A stretch of DNA of 64,000 nt, taken from Saccharomonospora cyanea NA-134. Lineage in GTDB: Bacteria; Actinomycetota; Actinomycetes; Mycobacteriales; Pseudonocardiaceae. This document shows positions 1 through 8,858 of the stretch, one piece after another. Each line of letters starts with the position of its first letter. The stretch's first letter is position 1. The notes below the pieces were generated by a model. The model saw nothing but the letters and a program-made list of their open reading frames with translations, had not been told where the DNA came from and searched no databases. The translations under genes were made by a program, and so were the position numbers. The stretch lies in NCBI RefSeq assembly GCF_000244975.1, contig NZ_CM001440.1:2960325-3024324 (forward strand), written 5' to 3'.

Positions 1-1078
1 CGAAACTGAGATGCGGGTTCGGGTCGCGGGCGAGGTCGGGAACCTCGGGGCTGTCGAACACCGTCTCGTCGTGGTTGGCCGCGATGTAGTAGAGGATCAC
101 CTTGTCGCCCTCGGCGATCGGTTGGCCCTCCAGTTCCGTGTCCGCCGTCGCCGTGCGCCGGAACTGCATGATCGGGGTGACCCACCGCAGCATCTCGTCC
201 ACGGCCTTCGACACGTCGGCACCGGCGACGAACCGCTCCGCCAGCCGGGGGTGCTCCAGCAGCAGATCGATCCCTCCGGAGATGAGGTGACGCGTCGTCT
301 CGTTGCCCGCGACGACCATGAGCAACCAGGCGTGGCAGAACGCCGACTCGTCGAGCGGTTCGGGTCCCGTGACGAGTGCGCTGACGAAGTCGTCACGCGG
401 CGAACGACGACGGTCGTTCGCCAGTCTGCGGGCGTAACCGAACGCCTCCGCGATCGTGCGGGTGAACGTGGTGACGTCGTTGCCCCCGATGTCGGGGTCG
501 TCGAACCCGACGAGGTTGTTGCTCCACTCGAAGAACAGGTGCCGGTCCTGGCTCGGCACACCCAGCAGGTCGGCGAGCACCAGCAGCGGCAGTTCGGCGG
601 CCACGTCGGCCACGACGTCCCCACCGCCCTCGGCCACGAAGGCCGACACCAGCGAGGCCGCGTGGTCGTGGATCGACTGGGCGAGCGCGGCACGGGTCGG
701 CATCGCGGAGACGATCCGGCGCCGCAGCACGCCGTGTTCCGGCGGGTCCATGCCGATCAGCAGTTGCCGGGAACGCTCCAGATCGGCCCACGACTTGGGG
801 TCACTGAGGAACGCTCCCCTGGCCGCCGACGAGAACAGCGTCGGTTGCCGGGACGCCGCCACGACGGTCTCGTGCCGCGTGACCGCCCAGAAGCCGGTTC
901 CGGTGTGTTCGACGAAGCCGGATCCCGAGCGCAGCCGCCGGGTGGGCTCGGGCACCCACGCCACGGGTGCCTGGGAGCGCAGCCGAGCGAACTCGGCGAG
1001 TGGCGGTCCCTGCCGGTAGGCGGCGGCGTCGGCGATCGAGGTGGTGCGGACGTCGTCGGGTGTGGGCATGGTCGGCAT
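1..1078 (-). CDS. Cytochrome P450, C-terminal part outside window
   Basis: Heme-thiolate monooxygenase of the soluble bacterial type. About 359 residues are visible. The I-helix motif AGNETT lies near residues 257-262 and the K-helix ExxR (E295-M-L-R298) follows. The visible part stops at NPHLSF, immediately before the heme-binding FxxGxHxCxG loop, so the cysteine ligand is outside the window. The ATG at 1078 is taken as start; an in-frame ATG at 1069 is equally possible, and neither has a strong ribosome site. It starts 5 bases after the aldolase stop and is probably co-transcribed with the aldolase and flavin monooxygenase genes. The AGNETT and NPHLSF context resembles CYP124/125/142-type lipid or steroid hydroxylases; that subfamily is a guess. 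Confidence 0.9.
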   Translation of the reverse strand, partial: MPTMPTPDDVRTTSIADAAAYRQGPPLAEFARLRSQAPVAWVPEPTRRLRSGSGFVEHTGTGFWAVTRHETVVAASRQPTLFSSAARGAFLSDPKSWADLERSRQLLIGMDPPEHGVLRRRIVSAMPTRAALAQSIHDHAASLVSAFVAEGGGDVVADVAAELPLLVLADLLGVPSQDRHLFFEWSNNLVGFDDPDIGGNDVTTFTRTIAEAFGYARRLANDRRRSPRDDFVSALVTGPEPLDESAFCHAWLLMVVAGNETTRHLISGGIDLLLEHPRLAERFVAGADVSKAVDEMLRWVTPIMQFRRTATADTELEGQPIAEGDKVILYYIAANHDETVFDSPEVPDLARDPNPHLSF

Positions 1079-1083
1079 CCGTT

Positions 1084-1839
1084 TCAGTCCAGGAGGTCGG
1101 GGTGACGGCGCACGATGTCGGCGTACAGGGGGCGGAAGTTGAACCGGCCCATCTCGGGAGTGCCGATGGTGCCGTAGGTGTGCCGCGCCGAAGCCGGGTC
1201 GATCAGGTGCGGCTCACCCGCCGCCTCGGCGAGCAGTTGCACCTGACAGGAGCGGTCCATGGTGAGGAACCACCACGCCGCCTCCTCGACGGTGCCACCG
1301 ACGGTGAGCAGACCGTGGTTGCGCAGGATCACCGCCTTGAACGGGCCGAGACTCCCGGCGATCCGCTCGCCCTCCTCCTTGTCGGTGACCACACCCGAGA
1401 AGTCGTCGTGCACCGCGTGGTCCTCGAAGAACGCGCACGCGTCCTGTGTGATCGGCAGCAGCGGCCGGCCCAGCGCGGCGAACGCGCGGCCGTGCAGCGA
1501 ATGCGTGTGGGCCGCGGCCACCGCGTCCGGGCGGGCGGCGTGCACGGCGGAGTGGATGGCGAACCCGGCCGGGTTGATCCGGCCCTCGCCTTCGACGACC
1601 GTTCCGTCCGGAGCGACCAGCAGCAGGTCGCTGACCCTGACGTGGGCGAAGTGGACGGCGAGCGGGTTGATCCAGAAGTGGTCCGTGCGCTCCGGGTCGC
1701 GGGCGGTGACGTGCCCGCCGACACCTTCGTCGAATCCCCGTTCGGCGAAGAGCCGGAACGTCGCCGCGAGGCGTTGTTTGCGCCGCAGCCGCTCCTCCTC
1801 GATCGTGCGGATGGGCCGCCGGGACTGCCCCGTCGCCAT
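1084..1839 (-). CDS. Class II aldolase/adducin-family protein
   Basis: A 251-residue cytosolic protein of the zinc-dependent class II aldolase/adducin fold (fuculose-phosphate aldolase type). The metal-binding pair is H111-T-H113 in AAAHTHS and the third ligand is H175 in RNHGLLTVG, all at the family's expected spacing. The phosphate-binding loop region reads GGHVTARDP instead of the usual GNxSxR, so the substrate may be unphosphorylated. Its start overlaps the stop of the upstream flavin monooxygenase by one base (TGATG), implying translational coupling. The P450 follows directly. Such adducin-like proteins often sit in secondary-metabolite or degradation clusters; the substrate cannot be read from the sequence. 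Confidence 0.88.
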   Translation of the reverse strand: MATGQSRRPIRTIEEERLRRKQRLAATFRLFAERGFDEGVGGHVTARDPERTDHFWINPLAVHFAHVRVSDLLLVAPDGTVVEGEGRINPAGFAIHSAVHAARPDAVAAAHTHSLHGRAFAALGRPLLPITQDACAFFEDHAVHDDFSGVVTDKEEGERIAGSLGPFKAVILRNHGLLTVGGTVEEAAWWFLTMDRSCQVQLLAEAAGEPHLIDPASARHTYGTIGTPEMGRFNFRPLYADIVRRHPDLLD

Positions 1840-2981
1840 CAGGCTCCGCCTCCCGCCACCTGCGCAGGAACCGGAGCCGTCGCTTCGCCCGGGTCGAGCA
1901 CGCCGCGCTCCCGCAACAGCGGCAGCACCCCCTCACCCACCCAGTACGCCTCCTCCAGATGCGGCTGTCCCGACAGGATCAGGTGCTCGACGCCCGCCTC
2001 GTGCAGCTCCGTGATCCGGTCGGCCACCTCGGTGTGCGAGCCGACGAGCGTGAGTCCGGGGCCCTGGCGGATCAGGCTGAAGCCGGTCCACATGTTGGGG
2101 GCCACCTCCAGGCTCGACGCGTCGCCTTCGTGCAGTGCGGCCATCCTGCGCTGGCCCACGGAGTCGGCGGTGGACATCCGCTGCCGCGCGTCCCGGATCT
2201 GCTCCGGGTCGAGATGTTCGAGGACGCTGTTCGCCACGGCCCAGGCGTCTTCGGCCCGGTCGCGGCTGATGATGTGGAGCCGGGTGCCGAACTCCAGGGT
2301 GCGGTCCGGCGCCGTGACCGCCGCCTGCTCCCGCACGCGGGCGAGTTGCGCCGTCAGCTGGGGGATCGGCTCGGCCCAGCACAGGTAGACGTCGGCGTGC
2401 CGCGACGCCACCCGCATCGCCGCTTCGGACGACCCACCGAGGAAGATGCGCGGCCACGTGCTCGGCGGGCGCATCACCCGGCCGCCCGCCACCGTGAAGT
2501 GGTCGCCCTCGAAGTCGGTCCTGCCCTGCCACAGCGAACGCAGCACGGCCAGGAACTCCTCGGTACGGTCGTAGCGGCTGGCGTGGTCGAGGAAGTCGCC
2601 GTAGCGGCGTTGCTCCTGCGGGTCACCTCCGGTGACCACGTTGAGCAGCAACCGGCCGCCGGACAGGCGCTGGAACGTCGCCGACATCTGCGCGACCAGC
2701 GTGGGCGCCATCAGGCCCGGCCGCAGCGCGATCATGAAGCGCAGCCGTTCGGTGTGGGCGGCGAGCGCGGAGCACACCAGCCAGGGGTCCTCGCAGAACA
2801 GTCCGAACGGCGCGAGCACACCGTCGAAACCCTGCCCCTCCGCGGCCCTGGCGACCTGCGCGAGGTAGTTCAGACCGATATCCCGCCGGCGTTCACGTCG
2901 CTGTCCGTTGCCGACACGGCCTTCGGCAAGGTCACGACCGTCACCGTGGAGCGGCAGAAACCAGTACATCCGCAACGTCAT
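1839..2981 (-). CDS. LLM-class flavin-dependent monooxygenase, SsuD-like
   Basis: A 380-residue FMNH2-dependent TIM-barrel oxygenase. The stretch NVVTGGDPQEQRRYGD followed by YDRTEEF matches the alkanesulfonate monooxygenase (SsuD) signature, and the length equals SsuD. The chosen ATG has a strong ribosome site (GGAGGGCG, 4 bases upstream); longer reading-frame extensions run into the divergent CoA transferase and are rejected. No sulfonate transporter or SsuE-type reductase lies nearby, so a role in tailoring or degrading the product of the neighbouring acyl cluster is as likely as sulfur scavenging. First gene of a three-gene operon with the aldolase and P450. Confidence 0.9.
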   Translation of the reverse strand: MTLRMYWFLPLHGDGRDLAEGRVGNGQRRERRRDIGLNYLAQVARAAEGQGFDGVLAPFGLFCEDPWLVCSALAAHTERLRFMIALRPGLMAPTLVAQMSATFQRLSGGRLLLNVVTGGDPQEQRRYGDFLDHASRYDRTEEFLAVLRSLWQGRTDFEGDHFTVAGGRVMRPPSTWPRIFLGGSSEAAMRVASRHADVYLCWAEPIPQLTAQLARVREQAAVTAPDRTLEFGTRLHIISRDRAEDAWAVANSVLEHLDPEQIRDARQRMSTADSVGQRRMAALHEGDASSLEVAPNMWTGFSLIRQGPGLTLVGSHTEVADRITELHEAGVEHLILSGQPHLEEAYWVGEGVLPLLRERGVLDPGEATAPVPAQVAGGGA

Positions 2982-3099
2982 CGCGCCCTCCCGTACCCGG
3001 TCGCGCTCACGCTCGCCGCTTCCGCGGTGTGGTGTCAACGCGCCGCGAACGGCACCGGAAGTGTTGCCCGCACCGGCGCCGCACCTGATCGTGCGTGGC

Positions 3100-5481
3100 A
3101 TGGGTTGCATGGACAACGCGGCGACACCGCACGCGCCGCTGGCCGGTCTGCGGGTGCTCGAAGTGGCGACCGGTGTGGCGGGCCCGTACGCGGGGCGGCT
3201 GCTGGCGATGCTCGGCGCCACGGTCGTGAAGGTCGAGCCGGCCGAGGGCGATCCCGCGAGGACGATCCCGGTCGACGGCGGGCCGCAGGTCTCACCCAGC
3301 CCGCTGTTCGTCCACCTCAACGCGGGCAAACGCTCGGTCGGCGCGGAGTCGATCACGCCTGAGGAGGGTCTGGCGTGGGCCGACGTCGTGCTCAGCGACC
3401 GGGTCGCTCGGGACTTCGGACCGTGGGAGGACACCGGCTCGGTGGCGGACCCGCCGATGCTCGTCTCCGTCACGGCCTGGGGTACCGGCCACGACGACCC
3501 GGGCAGCCCCTCGGACGAGCTGCTCGTCCAGGCCGCGTCCGGTCTGCTGGCGGCGACGGAGCAGGACGGTCAACTGTGGCGTTTCCCCGGTTGGCAGTCC
3601 CAGTACCTCGCGGGCGCGTACGCGGCCGCTGCCGCACTCGCCGGTCTCGGCAGGCACGGCCGAGCCGAGGTGACCTGGGTCGGCGCGGCGCGCTCGGCGG
3701 TGGAGTGCCAGGCCGCGGCGACGCTGTACGGGGTCACCGCACCCCACGGCGACGAGCGCGAGGAGGAGGTGCGCCAGGCGGGTTTCCAGACGAACACCTT
3801 CCCCTCCGGCGCCTTCGCGTGCGCCGACGGCTACGTCGTGCCCGGCACGGTGCGCGGCAAGGACTGGACCACCCAGTGCGAACTGTACGGCCGCCCCGAC
3901 CTGGTGCTGGACCCGAGGTTCAGCTGGCGAGACCGCTGGCGCAACCGCGAGCAACTGCGCGCCGAGATCGCCGACTGGTATCTCGCCCGGACCCGGCGGG
4001 AGATCTTCGACCTCGCGTTGAAGTCGGGCTGGTCGGCAGGCATGGTGCTGTCCGCGCAGGACGTGCTCACCGACCCGCATCTGCGGGAACGCGGTTTCGT
4101 GGGCACCGTCTCCGGCGCGGCGCGGGGGCCGATCCCGGTGCGGCCCTGGCGGGTGGAGAACACCACCGCGCCCACCGTGGTGCGACTCGCCCGGCGCGGT
4201 GAGGACGACGGGTGGTTCCAGCCGCGCCGACCACGTTCCCGGCCACTGTGGCCCGTACGCAACGGTTTGCGTGTCGTGGAGCTGACCTGGGCGTGGGCGG
4301 GCCCGTTCGTGGGCCGGTTCCTGGCGAGTACCGGAGCCGACGTCATCAGGGTCGAGGCCGGCGCGCATCCCGACGGGTGGCGGACCCGGTTCCGCCTGCG
4401 GGACCTCGGAACAGCACCCGGTGAGCAGCACGCTCCCACCGACGTCACCTACGACGCCTCGGCACAGTTCAACAGCCTCAACCGCGGCAAGCGCGCCGTG
4501 TCGGTGGACCTGTCCCGGCCGGACGGGGCGCGGGTCTTCCGGGAGCTGGTCGCGGCGGCCGACGTGCTGGTGGTCAACATGAACCACCGCGTACTCGCCG
4601 ACCGTGGTCTGGACGGCTTCGTCCGCGAACAGGTGGAGCGCGGGCTCGTGCACATCACGATGCCCGCGCTCGGCGCGGTCGGCCCGGACCGCGCCATGCC
4701 GGGCTTCGGCATGCTCACGGAGGCCATGGGCGGTTTCGCGGCGAGGTTCGGTTCGCCCGGGGAGGGAGCTCGGACGAGCCCCACCTACTACCCCGACGCG
4801 GTCTCCGGCGTGCACGCCACCGTGGCCGTGCTGGCCGCGCTGGCCGCGCGCGCGGCAGGCGGTCCGGGCGCCGCCATCGATTTCTCCCAGCAGGAGGCCC
4901 TGTGGTTGCAGTTCGGCGAGGGTGTCGTCCTCGCGGGACAGCAGGGCCGCTCACCGGCCAGGCTCGGTAACGCGGAGCCGGGCGCGGCCGACGCCGGAGT
5001 GCTGTCGGCCGCCGACGGCCACCTCGCCTACGTGGTGGCCACGGAGCAACAGGCACGTGCCGTGCGCGAACTTCTCGAACGGGACGGTGGGACCGGTGGG
5101 ACAGCGCTGAGCGAGGCACTCACCGCGTGGGCGGCACACCGGGACACCGACGCCGTTCGCGAGGCGCTGCGCGCGGCCGGTGCCCGCTGCGTGGCCGTCC
5201 AGCACATTCGGTCGTTGTTCCACTCGGGCACGCTGGCCGCGCAGCGGATGCTCGAACTCGTCGACCACCCGGTGGCGGGAAAACGCGCCTACCTCGGTAT
5301 CCCGGTCGCCCTCGACGGCGAACCGTTGCGGGCGGACGGGCCCGCACCGATGTTCGACCAGCACACCGACGAGGTCCTCACCGAATGGCTCGACTACTCG
5401 CCGGAAAGGCTGGCGGCACTGCGAGGGGACGCGGCCATCGGCACGGTGCCGAAAGGCTCCCGCCCTCGCGCCCGCTCGTGA
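3100..5481 (+). CDS. Tandem-fused class III (CaiB/BaiF-type) CoA transferase
   Basis: About 793 residues, twice the normal size of a CaiB/Frc-type CoA transferase, made of two homologous halves (about 10-400 and 410-790). Each half opens with the family's N-terminal motif (RVLEVATGVAGPYAG and RVVELTWAWAGPFVG). The second half keeps the catalytic aspartate, D566 in YYPDAVSGVHA. In the first half the aligned residue is Q168 (WQSQYLAGAYA), so only one half should form the acyl-enzyme intermediate. The start is uncertain among ATG 3100, ATG 3109 and GTG 3091. It diverges from the flavin monooxygenase operon and converges on the acyl-CoA ligase. Likely moves CoA between carboxylic acids; substrate unknown. 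Fused steroid- and terpenoid-type CoA transferases of this size are known in actinobacteria. Confidence 0.88.
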   Translation: MGCMDNAATPHAPLAGLRVLEVATGVAGPYAGRLLAMLGATVVKVEPAEGDPARTIPVDGGPQVSPSPLFVHLNAGKRSVGAESITPEEGLAWADVVLSDRVARDFGPWEDTGSVADPPMLVSVTAWGTGHDDPGSPSDELLVQAASGLLAATEQDGQLWRFPGWQSQYLAGAYAAAAALAGLGRHGRAEVTWVGAARSAVECQAAATLYGVTAPHGDEREEEVRQAGFQTNTFPSGAFACADGYVVPGTVRGKDWTTQCELYGRPDLVLDPRFSWRDRWRNREQLRAEIADWYLARTRREIFDLALKSGWSAGMVLSAQDVLTDPHLRERGFVGTVSGAARGPIPVRPWRVENTTAPTVVRLARRGEDDGWFQPRRPRSRPLWPVRNGLRVVELTWAWAGPFVGRFLASTGADVIRVEAGAHPDGWRTRFRLRDLGTAPGEQHAPTDVTYDASAQFNSLNRGKRAVSVDLSRPDGARVFRELVAAADVLVVNMNHRVLADRGLDGFVREQVERGLVHITMPALGAVGPDRAMPGFGMLTEAMGGFAARFGSPGEGARTSPTYYPDAVSGVHATVAVLAALAARAAGGPGAAIDFSQQEALWLQFGEGVVLAGQQGRSPARLGNAEPGAADAGVLSAADGHLAYVVATEQQARAVRELLERDGGTGGTALSEALTAWAAHRDTDAVREALRAAGARCVAVQHIRSLFHSGTLAAQRMLELVDHPVAGKRAYLGIPVALDGEPLRADGPAPMFDQHTDEVLTEWLDYSPERLAALRGDAAIGTVPKGSRPRARS

Positions 5482-5483
5482 GC

Positions 5484-5514
5484 GCGGGGCGCCGCTCACC
5501 CGTCGGCGCCCCGC
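5484..5514. terminator. Bidirectional terminator hairpin between convergent genes
   Basis: GCGGGGCGCCG (5484-5494) pairs perfectly with CGGCGCCCCGC (5504-5514) around a 9-base loop. A second alternative stem GTGAGCG/CGCTCAC (5478-5499) overlaps it. It lies between the stops of the CoA transferase (+) and the acyl-CoA ligase (-). No T-tract follows, which is usual for high-GC actinobacteria. Confidence 0.6.
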
Positions 5515-6965
5515 ACGGCGGCCAGCATCGCCGCCAGTGCGGGGCGCGAAACCTTCCCGTTCGCGGTCATCGGCAACTCGGGAAGCCTGAGCACGTCGTA
5601 GGGTCGCTTGTCGTCCGAGATCCGGCCCCGCATCCAGTCCCGCACCTGGGCGGCGTCGAGGTCGGTGTCGCTGACCACCGCCGCCGCGACACGCTGTCCC
5701 CACACCGGGTCGGGCACACCGAACACCACGCACTCCCGCACGTCGGGATGCCCGCCCAGGACGGCCTCGATGTCGGCAGGCACCATGTTCACGCCACCAC
5801 TGATGATCATGTCGTCGGCACGTCCGGTCACGTGGACATAGCCGTCGGCGTCGACGAAGCCCACGTCACCGACGGTCTGCCAACCGCCGCCGGGAGCCTG
5901 CTCCTCGCGGCGAGCCGTGCCGAGCCGCTCGTCGCCGCCCACGTAGCCGTCGAAGGCGAGCGGTGTCCGCGCGTGCAGCACGCCCTCCTCCCCTGCTCCG
6001 AGGCGTCGCCCGTCGCGGAAAGCGGCCACCTCGACACCGTCGAACGGTCGCCCCGACGAGCCGGGGTGGTCGGCGAACTCGCGGGCGTGCAGCGCGGTCG
6101 TCGGCCCCAGTTCGGTGCTGCCGTAACACTCGACGAAGCCGGGCCCGAACAGGCGCACCGCTTCCCGCTTCAGCGCGTCGGGGAACGGCTCACCCGACAC
6201 CACGACGTGGGTGGGTGTGGGAAGCCGATCCCGCCGGTCCCGCCCCGCGCGGACCAGCCGTCGAAGCTGGGTGGGGGTGAGGAATCCGCTGTTCATGCCG
6301 TGCTCCGACGCGAAGTCCAGCCACGCCTCGGCATCGAACCCGCGTAGCAGTCCGACGGTGCCGCCTCGGGACAGGGACATCAGCGCGCACGTCCAGGGGC
6401 CCGAATGGGTCAGCGGTCCGGACACGAGGAAGCGGGTTTTCGCCCCGAGACCGAAGCCGTTGGCGATCCGCTCGGCGAGGCGCCGGTCGCCCCTCGTCCG
6501 CAGCGCTGCCTTGGGGCGGCCGCTCGTGCCCGACGTGAACAGCAGGGACGCGCCCGCGCCGAGCCGGTCGGTGTCACCGGTCGGCTCGGCGCGGGCCGCC
6601 ACGAGCCCGGCCCCCTCCGGCAGCGGTTCGGTCACGTCGAGCACCGGCACCCCGTCCGCCACGTCCTGGACCCGCTGTCGCTCGGCACCGTCCACGACGA
6701 TCACGGCCGGTGCGGCGACCGCGATCCGGCCCGTCAGTTCCTCCGCCGTGCACCGCCGCCCGAACGCCACCACGGGGGCGCCGAGTCCGCGAGCGGCCAG
6801 CGCGACGGCGAGCACCTCGGCGCGGTTGGCCATGATCCAGCCCACCCGTCCCGAAGGCCCCGCCCCGTGCGCGGCGAGTGCCGTGGCGAACCGGTCCACC
6901 ATCTCGTCGAGTTCGCCTCGGGTGAGGGTGCGATCGACCTCCACCACGGCCGGCGTCTCCGTCAT
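5496..6965 (-). CDS. AMP-dependent acyl-CoA (or acyl-ACP) ligase
   Basis: A 489-residue ANL-superfamily adenylating enzyme. It has the P-loop LFTSGTSGRPKAA (about 165-177), the A5 motif YGSTELGP, the A7-type TVGDVGFVDADGYVHVTGR, and the C-terminal catalytic lysine in NGKVSR. It is slightly shorter than typical fatty-acyl-CoA ligases because of a trimmed N-terminus. It is the last gene of the 14-gene KS/ACP unit, 58 bases after the thiolase. A tandem 10-base repeat (CCGTCCCGGA) covers 7001-7020, next to the thiolase stop. It probably activates a carboxylic-acid starter or the finished chain as an adenylate, then thioesterifies it to CoA or to the cluster ACP; which acceptor is used cannot be told. 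Confidence 0.88.
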   Translation of the reverse strand: MTETPAVVEVDRTLTRGELDEMVDRFATALAAHGAGPSGRVGWIMANRAEVLAVALAARGLGAPVVAFGRRCTAEELTGRIAVAAPAVIVVDGAERQRVQDVADGVPVLDVTEPLPEGAGLVAARAEPTGDTDRLGAGASLLFTSGTSGRPKAALRTRGDRRLAERIANGFGLGAKTRFLVSGPLTHSGPWTCALMSLSRGGTVGLLRGFDAEAWLDFASEHGMNSGFLTPTQLRRLVRAGRDRRDRLPTPTHVVVSGEPFPDALKREAVRLFGPGFVECYGSTELGPTTALHAREFADHPGSSGRPFDGVEVAAFRDGRRLGAGEEGVLHARTPLAFDGYVGGDERLGTARREEQAPGGGWQTVGDVGFVDADGYVHVTGRADDMIISGGVNMVPADIEAVLGGHPDVRECVVFGVPDPVWGQRVAAAVVSDTDLDAAQVRDWMRGRISDDKRPYDVLRLPELPMTANGKVSRPALAAMLAAVRGADG

Positions 6966-7023
6966 ACCTGTCCCCTGTCGTCGGATCCGGCCTGTCTAGC
7001 CCGTCCCGGACCGTCCCGGACCG

Positions 7024-8163
7024 TCACAGCCGCTGCAGCACCGTGGCCGTACCGAGTGATCCTCCGCAGCACATCGTCACGAGCGCGTGCTCGCGGTCGC
7101 GCCTGCGCAGTTCGCCGAGCGCGGTGGCGACCAGCCGGGCTCCGGTGGCTCCCATCGGGTGCCCGAGCGCGATCGCTCCCCCGTTGACGTTGACGCGGTC
7201 GAGATCGGCGCCGGTGCGCTCGACCCACGACAACACCACACTCGCGAACGCCTCGTTGACCTCCGCGAGGTCGAGGTCGGCCAGCGCCATCCCGGTCCGG
7301 TCGAGCACCGCCCGGGTCGCGTCGACGGGGCCGTCGAGCAGGTAGTACGGATCGGCCCCGACGAAGGTGTGCCCCACCACGCGGCCGATCGGGCGAAGGC
7401 CGAGTGCTTGTGCCCGCTCGGCCGACATCCACAGCACGGCCGCGGCTCCGTCCGACACCTGCGAGGTGGTCGCGGCGGTGTGCAGGCCCTCCCGCAGGGT
7501 CGTCCGCAACGTCGCCAGGGTCTCCGGCGTCGAGTCCCGGATTCCCTCGTCCTCGGTCACCACGCCGTTCGGGGTCTCCACCGGCACGATCTCCTCGGCG
7601 AACACGCCACGGTCGCGAGCCGCCGCGGCGAGGCGTTGCGACCGCACCCCGAAGGCGTCGAGCTGCTCCCGGGTGTGGCCCTGCCTGCGGGCGATGCGTT
7701 CGGCACCCCCGAACTGCAGGCCCGGCGGGTCGTCCCAGGGGTAGTCGTCGGTCTGGTAGTCACGCTTGCCACCGGGAATGTTCGCTCCCGCGGGCACGCG
7801 GCTCATGCTCTCCACACCGCACGCGATGCCGAGGTCGAGCACCCCCGCGTCGATCTGCGCGCGGATCAGCTCGTTCGCCTGCTGCGCCGACCCGCAGCTG
7901 GCGTCGATCGTGAGGCACGGCACCGTGTGGTCGAGCCCGGTGGACAGCCACGCGCAGCGGGTCACGTTGAACCCCTGCTCGCCGACCTGGGTCACGCAGC
8001 CGCCGACGATCTGCTGCACGGCGGACGGTTCGAGACGGTTGCGGCGCAACAGCTCCAGGAGCACGGTCCGCAACAGCTCGGCGGGGCGCATTCCGGACAG
8101 CACACCGCCGCGCTTGCTGATCGGCGTCCGCACCGCGTCGACGACGACGGCGCGGGAGGTCAT
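7024..8163 (-). CDS. Thiolase (acetyl-CoA acetyltransferase family)
   Basis: A 379-residue thiolase with the nucleophilic cysteine in IDASCGSAQQA (about residue 87), the histidine in GGAIALGHPMGATGAR and the second cysteine in CCGGSLGTA, so all three catalytic residues are present. Length is normal. The ATG at 8163 overlaps the stop of the isomerase gene (ATGA); the longer open frame upstream is antisense noise. It could carry out the degradative thiolytic step on a beta-ketoacyl-CoA or a condensing step. The DASCGSAQQA context is the type found in FadA5-like and acetyl-CoA acetyltransferase thiolases of actinobacteria. Confidence 0.9.
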   Translation of the reverse strand: MTSRAVVVDAVRTPISKRGGVLSGMRPAELLRTVLLELLRRNRLEPSAVQQIVGGCVTQVGEQGFNVTRCAWLSTGLDHTVPCLTIDASCGSAQQANELIRAQIDAGVLDLGIACGVESMSRVPAGANIPGGKRDYQTDDYPWDDPPGLQFGGAERIARRQGHTREQLDAFGVRSQRLAAAARDRGVFAEEIVPVETPNGVVTEDEGIRDSTPETLATLRTTLREGLHTAATTSQVSDGAAAVLWMSAERAQALGLRPIGRVVGHTFVGADPYYLLDGPVDATRAVLDRTGMALADLDLAEVNEAFASVVLSWVERTGADLDRVNVNGGAIALGHPMGATGARLVATALGELRRRDREHALVTMCCGGSLGTATVLQRL

Positions 8164-8858
8164 CCGCAGCCTCCCGCCGTGTCGGTGTCGTACGCACCGA
8201 CCAGGTCCCGCACGGCCGCCGGCGCGGGTGGCACCTCGGGCACAGGCTCGCCGGTCAGCGCGGCCACGAAGTCGTCCACCCGGTCCAGCCCCCAGAACCG
8301 CTCCCGTCCGATCCGGAAGTACGGCACCCCGAACACGTCGTCCTCGTACGCCCGCACCAGCGCCTCGGTGCCCGCCTCGCGCAGCCGGGGATCGTCGGGC
8401 GCGGCGACCAGTTCGTCGCCGGGCAGTCCCGCCGCCTCGGCCACCGCCCGTACCACCTCGGGCGTGCACACGTTCTCCCCGCGCTCCCACCGGGCGGCGG
8501 TGATCCCGGCGTAGAACTGCGCTCCCCTGCCGAGTTCGGTCGCTCGGATCCACGCGAGATGCGGCAGTTCCCACCACGGGTCCACGTCGACGGGCCACGT
8601 CATGGTCAGCCCGTGCTTGCGGACCTGGCGCCGCACGTCGTAGAGGATGTACAGGTGCTTGGCCTTGCTCATCTGCTGGTAGTGGAAGTCGGCGCCACGC
8701 TCGTGCAACGCCGCCGTGGTGCGCTCGTCCGGGTCGTAGTACGGCAGCAGCTCCACCCTCTCGGTGAGATCGGGCACGGCGCCCAGCAGCTTCGTCATGG
8801 CGATCCAACTGAACGGGCTGCGGAAGGAGAAGTGCACCCGTGGCCTGCGTGCGCTCAC
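8160..8858 (-). CDS. DsbA-fold isomerase, 2-hydroxychromene-2-carboxylate isomerase-like
   Basis: A 232-residue thioredoxin-fold (DsbA/kappa-GST) protein. Near the N-terminus it reads FSFRSPFSW, with serines where oxidoreductases have CxxC; this SPFS pattern belongs to HCCA isomerases, which use a thiol cofactor for cis-trans isomerisation. GVPYFRIG near residue 190 is the usual cis-Pro loop (GVPxF). It overlaps both neighbours by 4 bases. In actinobacteria the thiol would be mycothiol rather than glutathione (inference). Within a KS/ACP operon it may isomerise double bonds in a polyene intermediate, or act in degradation of an aromatic unit; the sequence does not decide. Confidence 0.8.
   Translation of the reverse strand: MSARRPRVHFSFRSPFSWIAMTKLLGAVPDLTERVELLPYYDPDERTTAALHERGADFHYQQMSKAKHLYILYDVRRQVRKHGLTMTWPVDVDPWWELPHLAWIRATELGRGAQFYAGITAARWERGENVCTPEVVRAVAEAAGLPGDELVAAPDDPRLREAGTEALVRAYEDDVFGVPYFRIGRERFWGLDRVDDFVAALTGEPVPEVPPAPAAVRDLVGAYDTDTAGGCG

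Noticed and set aside
11-1105. Long plus-strand frame of 364 codons
   Set aside because: It is antisense to a clear P450 gene, and its translation is low-complexity Arg/Val/Gly without any domain.
1839-3473. N-terminal extension of the flavin monooxygenase to 544 codons
   Set aside because: A strong ribosome site precedes ATG 2981, and the extension is antisense to the CoA transferase.
5127-6347. 406-codon plus-strand frame across the CoA transferase end and acyl ligase
   Set aside because: It overlaps two well-supported genes and has no recognisable motif; it is a high-GC shadow frame.
7001-7023. Tandem CCGTCCCGGA repeat before the acyl ligase gene
   Set aside because: Only about two copies, next to the thiolase stop; not enough to call an operator or terminator.
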